NCBI RefSeq assembly: GCF_001039355.2
Contig: NW_019775746.1
Location: forward strand, 1,483,617 to 1,547,616
DNA length: 64,000 bases
Direction of reading: 5' to 3'
Source of the DNA: Lingula anatina
Taxonomy: Eukaryota; Brachiopoda; Lingulata; Lingulida; Lingulidae
Under the pieces are notes generated by a model that was not told where the DNA came from, searched no databases, and saw nothing but the letters and a program-made list of their open reading frames with translations. Shown here in pieces: positions 1 to 11,076 of this stretch. The first letter of the stretch is position 1. Every line of letters starts with the position of its first letter. A program made the position numbers and the translations under genes.

Positions 1-46
1 CCCCCCTGCCCCCCCCCCAATAATTTTTCTCAGTCTACGGCCCTGA

Positions 47-86
<40 letters not shown>

Positions 87-399
87 GTCTGCAAGCATTT
101 CCGTGTACTCGGCATAGCTAATGCGGGGGCTTCGGATTCTCGATGAGAAATGTGATTGATCTATGTCTAAACACAGCGGCTAGAAATGAGGTGGGAAGTA
201 AAATATCGTTTCCACGAACTCTCAGTACGGACGAACCAACTCTCTCGCTGTGCGTGTGGCTGGTCTGACTCAGCTGGCATCGCATCATCAGCAGTGTGTA
301 CGTGTTCTCGTATTTTGAGGAAAGCTCTCACTGCTCTCTCTCTCTCTCTCAGAGTGTTTGGAGTTTTATTGGCGCTGAAAAGGTTAAAAAAGACGGAGA
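1..399. promoter_or_regulatory. 5' flank and probable 5' UTR of the FABP gene
   Basis: Pyrimidine-rich sequence with a C run at 1-18 and a (CT)n/(TCTG)n microsatellite at about 52-92, then another CT stretch near 331-350. The start codon of the FABP-like gene follows at 400. No convincing TATA box is visible, and the transcription start cannot be placed from sequence alone. Confidence 0.3.
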
Positions 400-1882
400 A
401 TGGATTCCTATCTTGGAAAATGGGTGCTGGTACGTGAAGCATCTGACAATATTGTTCCCCAGCTACAGGCGGCAGGTGAGAGTTTCTTCTTTTTCTTTTT
501 CTAACTTAGGCATGTTGTGATATGTAAATGATTAAGATTGCTAAAAGGCAAGTGGAAAGAAAAACATTATTTGAAAATCTTAAAAGGAGGAATATATGTC
601 TTCACGATAACAGAGCTCCTATAAAACCCAATTATATTTTTTTCACCAAGGAATTTAACACCTTTAGCATCTTCCTACCTATTAATAACCGTCAGAAGTA
701 TATTAATGCAGACCTATTCCTTTAGCTCAGTCAATTTGGTTTCTGTGGCTCTTTGTGATCGAGTAACTTGAGAGGGGCAAATAATCCACGAACTTTGTCT
801 TTATGGGTCTCATATTATCAGAGATCACGACAATCCACCGATAATCCTAGGCAAGAACAATGAGCCGGTGTTTGTTTCTAAGTTTCCTGGAATACTATTC
901 ATCAGTTCATATCGCCGTAGACACTGTGGATAATGCGTTTTTTACTAACGTTGGATTGCAGACATCATATCTGGATATCAGAACAAAAATCTCACAGTGT
1001 TGATAAAACGGATATGCTTAGAACTACCAGTGAATGTACGGGTTGTGTTCGTTGTAAGGTGGATGATATGCGAAGAATGTGTTTCCGAAATGAGTCAGAT
1101 TATGTGCGATATGCTCTACGATCACGTTAACAGGTTATTCCAGGCAATCTTTATTTTTTTACACGACCCTTTGCGTTTTGTTTTTTTATTTTATTATTAT
1201 TTTTTTTATTGTAATGGCAGTGAAGAATTTTTTTGCCATTTTAAACCGACTTTCCCGTTCAAAGCAAAAATATACCCATTAAATACACGATTTATAAAAC
1301 CGAAGTCAACAAGCAAACGCTCGCTAAATATATATTTTAGGAGGGGTGGAGAAAAGCATGAAAGCTGCCTTTTAAATTAAACATACCTGCTTGCTTTTAA
1401 GTAGAAAAACGAAATTGTTTAGATAGAAATAAAAGGGGTAATGTTAGAGACACGTGATTGCAAGACTATTAACGGCATGTTGATACAAAGGTAAGAAATA
1501 CGTATCTGTGTATCGGATTACTGTAACACAGGACATGCAGTTAAGTTCGATAAATTCCAACCTTGCCCTGTTTTTACCCATGTATTTTTCTTACATACGA
1601 TAAGAGTGGTACATTGTACACGCTAACAAAGAGAGGGGACTTAAAGCGCATTCAGGACAGAGGACTAACAGATCCGCGGATCAAATACGGCCGACCCACT
1701 TGAATGTCTGTTGCGTAATCCCTGAGGGAAATCTTCTCAGTGTCTAATTGGGCATTAAGCGGCAAACTTTTTAGTGGGTCGCCATGCATATTTGATTCGC
1801 GGATCTGAATGCGCTCTTTAGCCCCACGTTCCTAGGATTACAAAAGACGCTATTTCACCATTATCACCCATGAAAGAACGAA

Positions 1883-1931
<49 letters not shown>

Positions 1932-4900
1932 AAATGATTACAGATGAAACAGATAAGCGACAGAAGGGGATATCCTAACTCCCCCCCCTCACTCCTGCCC
2001 TCTGCGCCCATAATGCCCCTATTTCACACAGACCACGAATCCCACGAATCGCCAGGAATTGACAAATTTCTGGATTCGTGAGGATTCGTGAGATTTGCCA
2101 ATTTTCTGGTCTAATTTGACACGCTCTACGATTCAGTTACGATACAGGTGCGATAGTGTTACGATTATTCGTGGAATTCGGCTGGAATCGAACGAATATT
2201 GTCCAGAAATTCACTACGATTTTTTGGAATCGGGAGTTCGTGGCCAAAATTTTGAACAGCTCAAAATTTTTGCCACGAATTCCCGATTGATCAAGAATTG
2301 CAAGAACGGACTACGATTATATACGAATCTGTTAAGAACTTCACGAACTGATTACGATTCAAACACGAATCCGGAAATTTTCAATTCCTGGCGATTCGTG
2401 GGATTCGTGGTCTGTGTGAAATAGGGGCATCAAAGTTTTTGCCACTAATTCCTGTTGGTCAAGAAGTGCAAGAACTGACTACGAATATATACATATATAC
2501 GGATCTGTTAAGAACTTCACGAACTGATTACGATTCAACCACGAATCCCGAAATTTGTCAATTCATGGCCATTCGTGGGATTCGTGGTCTGTGTGAAATA
2601 GGGGCATTACAGACGCCTATAGATAAGTCACGCTAGTGCTTTCACAACATCTAGAACAAGATGACCTCGCCAATGTCTGCCCTTGTATCCGCAGCAGCAA
2701 TTACTAACCACTATACGCTGCTGATATCTGTTCTATAAACCTGCTAACATAGATTCCATGGAGGATGTAGCACTGGCAATTTGCAACGCTGTCAAGAATT
2801 ATCTGGAGTTACAGACCACACTATTCGCCTTAGTTCGTTTCATAGCTAGATTTATATTTTTCTAAACGAGATATGTGGCTTCGCCTGCATGTGCCTTTTT
2901 TATACACATTACTATTGCTATCTTAAACAAGGGGGAGACTCTGCATTTGATAATGAGTTTATTTATTATATTTTCAGTCCATTCCACTTTTCCTTTTAAT
3001 CCGTTAGTATATTTGCTTTATATGTACATTGCCTTGCAAAAATTTAAGGCCCATTTAGGGACCGTCAATTCCTGGCAAAAACATGTGCGGGTGGGTTGGG
3101 GGGGGGGGTATGTTATTATTGTTGGGTCCTCGTGCCGTAGGTTTATTGGAGTTGCTAATAGCCACCCGGTTTCTCCTTTAACAGGCGTGAGCGGAGCTGT
3201 TTTTTAAGTGGTACCACTAACCTTTCTATAAAAATAATAACGTAATAATGATGATAATAACATGATTTATGGGTGGCGAAGGGGGAGTAACCCCTTGATT
3301 ATCTACACGTATATGAACCTCTCTGACATGTTAGAATAAAGAGGGACGCAGAGCAACCCGGCCCCGCCCCCTTCCCCCTAACCCTTTGGCCCCTACGCCT
3401 ATGTCTTGTGAACATACGGGCAGGAGGTGAAGAACAAGAAGGTGTTTATTCCGCCGACTGTCAAAAGGAGATCGCATAAACTAGTTCATTATACCTGGCG
3501 GATGTCGGTTATGTATACGGTCTTCAGACGGAAGACTGAGCGGGCTCGTGGCACGGGAGAGAGGAAATATTTGAAGTTCCGAATGTGAAATGATTTACCC
3601 TAAGTTGGTTGCAAATTTGCTTCAGAGAAAAATGATTTCATCCAACATCTGTCCAATTTTCGAATTGAGGAATTTGAAAAATGATTCTATTAAGCTTTAC
3701 ATGCATTAACTCCATTCCTCCATTCGTATTTTTACAGCAGAGCAGATAAGGTGAAAATATACAGCTGGTAAGAAAAATAACCAAACTGTATCAGTTTCAT
3801 AAATCTAGAAATAAGATACGTCACTTTGTCATGACACACAGCAGAAAAAAGAAGACTCACGCCAGGAAGCTATTCATTTGCTTGTCACTACCTTTTATGA
3901 GAGTTTAGCAATATCATCACCTTGATACACAACTTAATGATTCTTGAATAATTCTGATAGAAACGCATTTACAAGTGTAGTGGTATCGTGTTTGCCTTTT
4001 CCGCAGACTAATTTCCTGCTCTGTATCATCATTGAATGGTAGTTTCTGTATGGCGTGGTCTTTAGGATGTAGTTGTAACAGTTGTAAAATGTAGTTGTTA
4101 TTGATTTAATCCGACAAAACATTCTGGTTACGTCTAGGTGTTAAAGCGCCACAAAGGTTCTCCCCTTTAAGTTGAATAACTTTCTGATTTAAGTAGATGG
4201 AATTTTAAATGAACAACGTTTATTGATTTCGAAAGTACACACACTGGACAAAAGAAGTGTCACCCCCTGAATCAGAGTAATCAAAGTTATAATGCCTGGT
4301 CTACTTATAATGTGACTAATGAGTATAAAACCGCTGTACCATGGAATTGTATTGTTGGTCTTTTTGTAAAATATGATGTTAATAAAATGATACCAGGAGC
4401 ATATCATTCCACAGTCATTTATTTCCCCCAAAGTATTGGTTCAGTAGGGGTGACACTTCTATTGTCCAGTGTGTGTATTTAGAATAAAAGCAATGTCTTG
4501 TTTCTTCTTTAAATCAAATAAAACGGTCGAATGTTGGGCGAATGACATCGTCAAATTCTCAGGTTCAGTAATAGACACGATGGTCATTGTTAATTCCCTT
4601 ATGTCCTCTAATGTCTCTAACTTTATTATCAAGCGTATAATGTGACTTGCATTCATAGACTCTCTAAACTGCAGTCTAATACTCGCATTGATGAGTACAG
4701 TTATTTTACTGTTGCCGATTGCACTGCGGTTTGAATGAATAGAGCCACGATATTAAGGATGTTTTCTGAGATCTAGTTCAGGAGACAGACACTTTCACAT
4801 TATTGTCTCTAGCCTTCAATTGTGTACTTCTTCATCTATTAATGGCTTATTCATTTTCCCTTTTGCATTATGGCGTGCAGCACTTTTTGTGAAGGAGAGG

Positions 4901-7900
4901 TTTCTTATTTCACAGTTTTACTTTACGGTGTTGTCACAGTCTGATGTTCATTGGTGGTTAGGGGCTTGGAGCCATGATCCAAGTTCGGGGGCGGGGGGGG
5001 GGGGGGGGGGTGGAGACATTATGCGTTTCTGTTTCGAGATGAAGAATATTGACCCCTATCTTTGATGATACGCGGTTTACTCTTAACTGCAGCTCCCTAT
5101 TCAGTGCCCGTTTAACTACAAATATCTTAAGACTTGTTTCGGGGGGAGCAGAGAACTTACATGCAATGGAACGTTTGGCTTACTCTAGAAAGGAGTCGAC
5201 AGATAGGTCGTGCAACCAAAGAATCTGTTGTTTTTACACTGTCAAACAGCGCTAGCTGCAGTCAGTGCTTATTGATGTTATGAGTCTAAAAAAAGTCCAC
5301 GCATGAATACAATACCTCTACAAGGCCAACAGTACAAGAAACCACGTCCATGGCCTAATTTCACTATAGTAAACTAGACAATAAAGATTGAAGACTGTCT
5401 TAACAATTGCACTGTTCCCATTTTAAATGATTCTAAATAATACAAATTATCATATGTGCACGTGTGTCATTGTTATACGTTTTTTTAAAGAAACGATCTG
5501 CATAACAAAACAATATCAAATTAAAAAAAAGATATTTTGCACAAGCTTTTTTCACCATAAATCCACCCCTTACAAATGACCCTCTCTCCACCCTCAGGTG
5601 TGCCAGCAGAAAGCGTAGAACAGGTGGCTAAGATAATGCAGGACAACGACCAGATTATCTCTCTGGCTAAAGATGGCGACGGCTTCTTCTACAGCTTCGA
5701 GTGTGGCCCTCTGAAACAGGAGTACACCTTTAAGCTGGGAGAGACGTTTGAGCACTTGATGCCGCATGTGAACAAGATGGCGAAGGTGAGACAAAGGAAA
5801 GAACCGCCGGTTGTATTTTTGGTTTTGATTGTCCTTGTCTGAAAAAATATAATCTAGCTTTCTGACAGATCCTTTTTTTAAAAATGTATGTGGTGCATGT
5901 GCACTAGTGAAGCCTAGAAGTGCAAGCGTACGAGAGATCAGAAACGTGACACTGAAGCTCTGACATTATGAATTATCGGAAAAAGAATAAACACCGTCTG
6001 ATGTCTGTAGGTGGTTAGGAGCAAGACATCTTTACATTGTAATAGAACTCTTTTTGCCTTTTGAAAAAAATCAAATTAGCGGTTAATAGTTCTTGTCACG
6101 CATATTCAGATGTGTCAGGACAGAAATGGTAGGCCTAGGGATGGAAGTGCGGTTTTCCATCAGTTTAGGATTAGTTGGGGTATTGGGGTTAATGTATGGG
6201 ACAAATGTCATCTGCTCAATGTATTATATGGGAGAGAACTACGGTTCCTAGAGGACTTCCATTCCTGCAACAACGGGTGCACCATAATGGAATGACTGCT
6301 TCAGACGAGAGGTACAGACTTTGGTGACTCTGACCTACTGTATAAAGGCCAAGGCCCCGGTCCCAAAGCCACCATCGGTCTGCATAGATCGATCCAACTC
6401 TGCAGGGACTCTCGCTGAGTGCAATCAGCGTTACTGAATAACGCGCCTACAGTTGTTTCCAACATACTTGTATAAGCACAAGCAAACAAACAAACAAACA
6501 AACAAACAAACAAACAAATCAATGAGTAATGCATTCGCCAATTCTATAATCTTCTTCCTCAGAGTAGTTAATAAAAAAAAAAACACACTACATAAACAAA
6601 CAATAAATAAATAAAGGTATCAGTAGGACAGTATCCAATAATTTTAATATATTTTCTCGAATTTGCGAAACGTACACATTCAAAAGATTTACTATTCAAT
6701 TTTATCCATTCAGTACAGAATAACACTTGTCTGTCTTACAACTCTATTATAGTTTCCTATTTCCAATAGAGTTGTTATAAGACAGTGTCTGGTACAAACA
6801 GACCTTTTATCTGGAACGTTTTTGATTTGCCCGTAAAGACTACCAAAGGTATATAAATAATATTTTTACGTAATCAATTACTATCTCTGCGTACGCAAAA
6901 AGTGCATTTATAAATTGTCTGGAAATGTAAACGCATGAAATTCGTGGAGACCCTAATTGGTTATTTCACTTAAGGCAACATATAAGGTTAGATGTCAAAC
7001 ACGTGTTATAGTTTTTTGGGGATGGGTTAAGGTAATGAAAGGGTAATTAAAGATTTTTGAGAACCCCCGGCAAAATCATTATTTTTTTATCTTTTTCGCG
7101 CTATTAACTACGAACTTTGTGCACACATGACGTAATTTCTGCTAGAAATCGTTTCAATTAAGTGTTTGTTCGTGTAGCGTTGCATCACGTTTTTCAATTA
7201 ACAGAATAAAGAATTACTATTGGCAGACTCTAATCAAATACTGTAGTATTTTGCGTTTATCACCTATTATTGATCTGAGATGGATGTCCCTAAATTCCTT
7301 CTCGTTTTTTTCGTCCGGAAAAATAATTATTATCATGAAATTGCATGTGAATTTGTGCTTGCTTTGAATTAATTTCCCATTTTTATACATTTACATAAGT
7401 CTTAATTCATCATAGCAAGTACCTATCGCAATATTTAAGGTGAAAACCTAGTTAACCGTCCCAAAGGAAGAGCAGACGAATGTTTTTCCTGTCCTATGCA
7501 TGTGCGTATGAAGCTCTGAGCTATGGTTATAAGCAGTTTTACGAAACCTGACCCTTTATGCAGGAACGTTACCGTTGACAAGGGATGAATCCACAGTTTT
7601 CCTTTGCCAAAAATCATAATATAAATAAATAAATAAGTATAAATAAACAAATAAATGATATGAAAATTAATAATAAGATATGTTTGAGTAAGCCCCATCC
7701 CCACCACACCCGTCCCCAGCTAGATGTTGGTCTATAGCTATGTACTGTCAGTGAACACGTACACCTACAAAGTGTTTGAAGGCACTCTTTGTATTGTGAT
7801 GCACTGTATATGCCAGGGGCGTAGCCAGGCATACGCACGGATGCACTGTGCGTACAATTTTTGAGCCAACCATGATATTATTCTCCATAAATTCAGTGTA

Positions 7901-8538
7901 TTTTTCACGGAATATAATCCTGGGAATTTTCAAAATCTGTGCGTACAATTTTAAAAGGTCTAGTTACGCCCCTGTATGCCACTCTAAAACGTTCAGCTGT
8001 TTTCTCCATCCTGAGTTTTCAAAGGTCACGCGAGGCATGATGATTATATTTATGTGAGTTCCCAGTAACTTCTGAAACTCAGTGTGTATTTCTTGCTCTC
8101 CCTGCAGATCACGTTCAGCCTGGTGAACGGTTTACTGGTTGACGACATTGAGATGGAGGGAGCAGGGAAGATGACGTATTCAAGGGTGGTGGACGGGAAT
8201 GACATGACTGTGGTAAGGACGTCTTCTTTTCTTTTCTTTTTTATTTTCAGTCTTTTTTCTCTTGCTTCACTTACAACTTGCATCTCACTTCTACTTTCTG
8301 TCCTTCACAATTTTTAATTCTTGTCGTTTTTGCAGCATTTTTGTAACGTTTTTCCTCGCTCTTGATAAGCGCAGAGTAGGTCGTTTTATAATTTCACTTT
8401 TTATACATCTTCTAATTTATGATTAAGTCTATTTGGTAAAAGCAAAAAAAAAAAATTTAAAAATCGGTCATTTATTTCCAGACAATGAGTGCAGGCGGCC
8501 AGGCGGAGACAGGAAAGCGAAAATACAGGAGGATGTAG
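400..8538 (+). CDS. Fatty-acid-binding protein (FABP/iLBP family), four exons
   Basis: Coding exons 400-475, 5598-5785, 8108-8212 and 8482-8538 join in phase across gtgag/ag, gtgag/ag and gtaag/ag introns, giving 141 residues (typical FABPs have about 132). The layout is the classic FABP one: a short exon 1 ending after about 25 codons, two middle exons and a tiny last exon of 18 codons. The N-terminus MDSYLGKW carries the family G-x-W motif (residues 6-8). The last exon ends KRKYRRM, so the R-x-Y pair that holds the lipid carboxylate in this family is present (R136, Y138). Family knowledge: a cytosolic ten-stranded beta-barrel that carries fatty acids or retinoids. The ligand cannot be told from sequence. 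Exon 4 is too short for a length-filtered ORF search but is fixed by phase, acceptor and motif. Introns 1 and 2 hold several small DNA transposons. Confidence 0.88.
1641..1820. mobile_element. MITE with TTA target duplication
   Basis: Imperfect terminal inverted repeats begin near 1644 (AAGCGCATTCAG...) and end near 1817 (...CTGAATGCGCTCT). Sub-terminal blocks GATCCGCGGATCAAATA and GACCCACT are also inverted at the other end. The left arm has about 15 extra bases. TTA is duplicated at 1641-1643 and 1818-1820, as in PIF/Harbinger-type insertions, though a plain TA duplication is also possible. There is no coding capacity. It lies in FABP intron 1. Confidence 0.65.
1887..1928. repeat. (GT)n microsatellite
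   Basis: About 21 uninterrupted GT units in FABP intron 1. Confidence 0.95.
2011..2609. mobile_element. MITE with TA duplication, CACGAAT-rich, right half tandemly duplicated
   Basis: The left end at 2013 (ATGCCCCTATTTCACACAGA) is inverted at 2430 and again at 2607, with about 55 bp of inverted repeat and TA on both outer sides (2011-2012, 2608-2609). The interior is packed with CACGAAT/ATTCGTG heptamers in both orientations (about 13 copies). The segments 2258-2430 and 2431-2607 are diverged tandem copies of the right half. The TA duplication fits a Tc1/mariner-type non-autonomous element. Open frames running through it have no protein features. Confidence 0.75.
4236..4477. mobile_element. 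Tc1/mariner-like MITE, about 238 bp
   Basis: The inverted ends CACACACTGGACAAAAGAAG (from 4238) and its near-complement ending at 4475 extend about 29 bp with one or two mismatches. TA lies on both sides (4236-4237, 4476-4477). The interior is non-coding. It lies in FABP intron 1. Confidence 0.8.
6478..6518. repeat. (CAAA)n microsatellite
   Basis: About ten CAAA units in FABP intron 2. Confidence 0.9.
6731..6785. repeat. Short inverted repeat (hairpin)
   Basis: CTGTCTTACAACTCTATT at 6731 pairs with AATAGAGTTGTTATAAGACAG ending near 6785, with a small bulge and a loop of about 17 nt. It is intronic. It could be a very small foldback element. No function is implied. Confidence 0.5.
7809..7979. 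mobile_element. CAGGGGCGTA-type MITE with 5-bp target duplication
   Basis: The element spans 7814-7974 and starts CAGGGGCGTAGCCAG, with the complementary CTAGTTACGCCCCTG at the right end. TATGC is duplicated at 7809-7813 and 7975-7979. A relative at 53554-53657 has the same ends and also a 5-bp duplication. CAGGG ends recall hAT elements, some groups of which are reported to make 5-bp rather than 8-bp duplications. That placement is inference. Confidence 0.75.
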
Positions 8539-11076
8539 TGACGCACTGGGGAGTGACTGAAAGAAGACCAGGCACGCGTTTACACTGACCAAGAGGGTTA
8601 AAGACGAAAAAGTATTAGGATTAAAAAGAAAAATTGCCAGTGCACTATAAAGTGGAGAATAAGGACATGTTAGTGTGTGCGTTGTTCGTGAAGTTTTCGT
8701 GACCCCGGGCTATATGTGAAATATATGTCTTTTCCAATGCAACTGCTTCTTTTGAGGTTTAATTTTTTTCCTAAAAGTATGTCAACAAGCAAGTAGTTTC
8801 AAGTACACGAACGTGAAGTTTGTTGCATGAGTGTATTCATTTTATACTTCAAACAAAAAAAATTGGGTCTAATTTTTTATGGTCACTGTGTATAGTGCAT
8901 GAGAAGTTGTCGTTATACTAAAATAAGATTTGAAAGAATCTATTTCGGAGAGTTAAGGATGGCTAGGAAGTCACAATGACAACGATCGGACAGATAATTC
9001 CACGCAACCCGGTGAAGCAGGCAATAAGTAAGCCGACTGGAAATCAAGTCATCGCGATGATATTACGAAAAAAATATATATACATGTACGTTTTATTGTC
9101 TGAATGTAATTTTTTGACGGACTGTGTGGCACTTCGTTTCTTTTTTATTCTTTATTTATACTTGTAACATTAAATATTTGTGATATTTCATGAAATAAAA
9201 TGTATAGAGTAGACGGGTGACTAAACGTATATAGAGAATGACTGGCGGGGGAGATACTGGTGGTCCATAAAACATTTAGTTCGAGATATTGAATGTTTTT
9301 ATCAATTTAAGACACCAATTCTGAACAGTCGAAAGATAGCTCTTCTCCTTATTAATTTTTTTTCATTATCGATAACGTCCAGTCTTACAGCATCACTATA
9401 CAGTGTCATTAGTACGTTTGTACTTAAACTTGGTCTCTGACTCAGTGGAGACAATTCCACTGTATGCTTTACCAGGGTCACAGACGGTTTTCTTTTCACT
9501 AGATATTCACTGGTATGTCCCTGACTATTTCAAGACACAATTCTCTGCTGTGAGAAAATTGCTCATTATTAATCTGCAGTCTTGAAAGAGGGTAATTCCA
9601 CCATAATTTTCCTGCCAAATGCTTAACATCCGAAACAGTAATTAAACAGGAGCACTTAATTCACAGTACAGGTGTGAATTCCGGCGAACATAAATAAGGC
9701 AATCCAGTCCATCTTAAAGAGATATTTTAGGAAACTATCATCGGACTTCAAGGAAATGAATTCCGTGTGTTATTAAGAAATACGCGAAGGTGGTCACTGT
9801 ACGTTATTTAACTCGGTATAGCTTTATCTTTTTTCCCCTTTACTGAGATTTTTGCATATCTCTTCTTCCTCTCTCTCAATTATACGCAACACAATGTCCT
9901 ATAAGATTAATTTTTATTTATTCCAATGAAAACAAAACAAAATTCATAAATAGTACACGTCCTCCCGCCTCCTGCGTATTTGAACAAGCGATGATATGAA
10001 GATAATATAAACTATGTGAAACAATATATTAATGATTAATAAGCAATCATTAAACTTAAAACTTATAAATATACACCAGATCCACAGAGTTAGAGAAAAT
10101 AGCAGCTCTCTTTTTAAAGATTTCAAAGCTGGTGCCATTCAGAAGATCAAGGATGGCATAATTTAACACTCAAATAATTAACAACATTTTAATACTGAAT
10201 ACTCAGAATAACAAGTAATACTCATTTGCCATCTTAAAAGTCAGAACATACACATAATTACTATACCAGCACCTTATGTGTACATATTATAGAAACAAGG
10301 CAGTTCAACAAATATTTTTAGGCTTTTCTGATGAGTAAGATATTATTGTCAAATTATAAGAAATTTTACAAGTACCAGTAATATCTTATATATGTGGGAA
10401 AAAAAAGCTCACCCCACCCCCAGGGAAATGTGTAAATATCAACAGAAATGGAGGGGGCGAAAACGGTGGGGTGGGGGTGGGGCACGCTTTGTTCTCCTTG
10501 CCATGAAGTCACTTTTAAGTTAAAACAGCATGACACGATAATGAAGCAGTGCGGAATAAATATCAAGACCTTGTAAAGGATGGCTTTGGACAAATGAAAT
10601 GTCCAATGATGAATTGAGTTTTCTTCAAATCAGTATCATGATGAAAATATGTGATGGGTAATCACTGATTTGATTCATCTTTGCTCCTCTTCCTCCTGTT
10701 TCTGTTTTCATTAATCCCTGATTCTGATCCTTTACTTTGAAGTTTCCCTCCCCTCTATAACGTTACTTTTCTTCTCAATCTTCTCCAACCTGACCTTCTG
10801 GTCTGACCTGTGGCCTGTTCAAAGGAACAGAGATTATTAAAAATTTTCAAACTTTTCAATTTTTCTCATGTATCGCTGTTTTAAGATTTACCATTGTCAG
10901 ACTGTCCCATTATTGCCCTTTCTGACACAGATGCAACTAATTTTCAAAAACTTTTAATCAACATTAAGCAGTTTCTACAACTGTAACATACTTAACATCT
11001 CTTTGGTGAAAATTCCTCATTCATGTTGTACAAATATATAGTGTAATTACCATATTCTCCCTACTGCCATCCTCCA
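8539..11076. other. Intergenic, between convergent FABP and J-domain genes
   Basis: AT-rich with no coding exon I can support. It holds a plus-strand AATAAA near 9195 that could end the FABP transcript. Inverse poly(A)-signal matches near 9915-9922 (AATAAA on the minus strand) could end the J-domain gene. The rest is plain sequence, including a purine-rich patch at 10385-10480. Confidence 0.5.

Noticed and set aside
997-1380. 127-codon plus-strand open frame
   Set aside because: Phe/Tyr-rich low-complexity translation of AT-rich intron sequence, with no splice-consistent partner.
2095-2636. Two plus-strand open frames of 109 and 65 codons
   Set aside because: They run through the CACGAAT-rich MITE, and the repeated peptide merely mirrors its tandem duplication.
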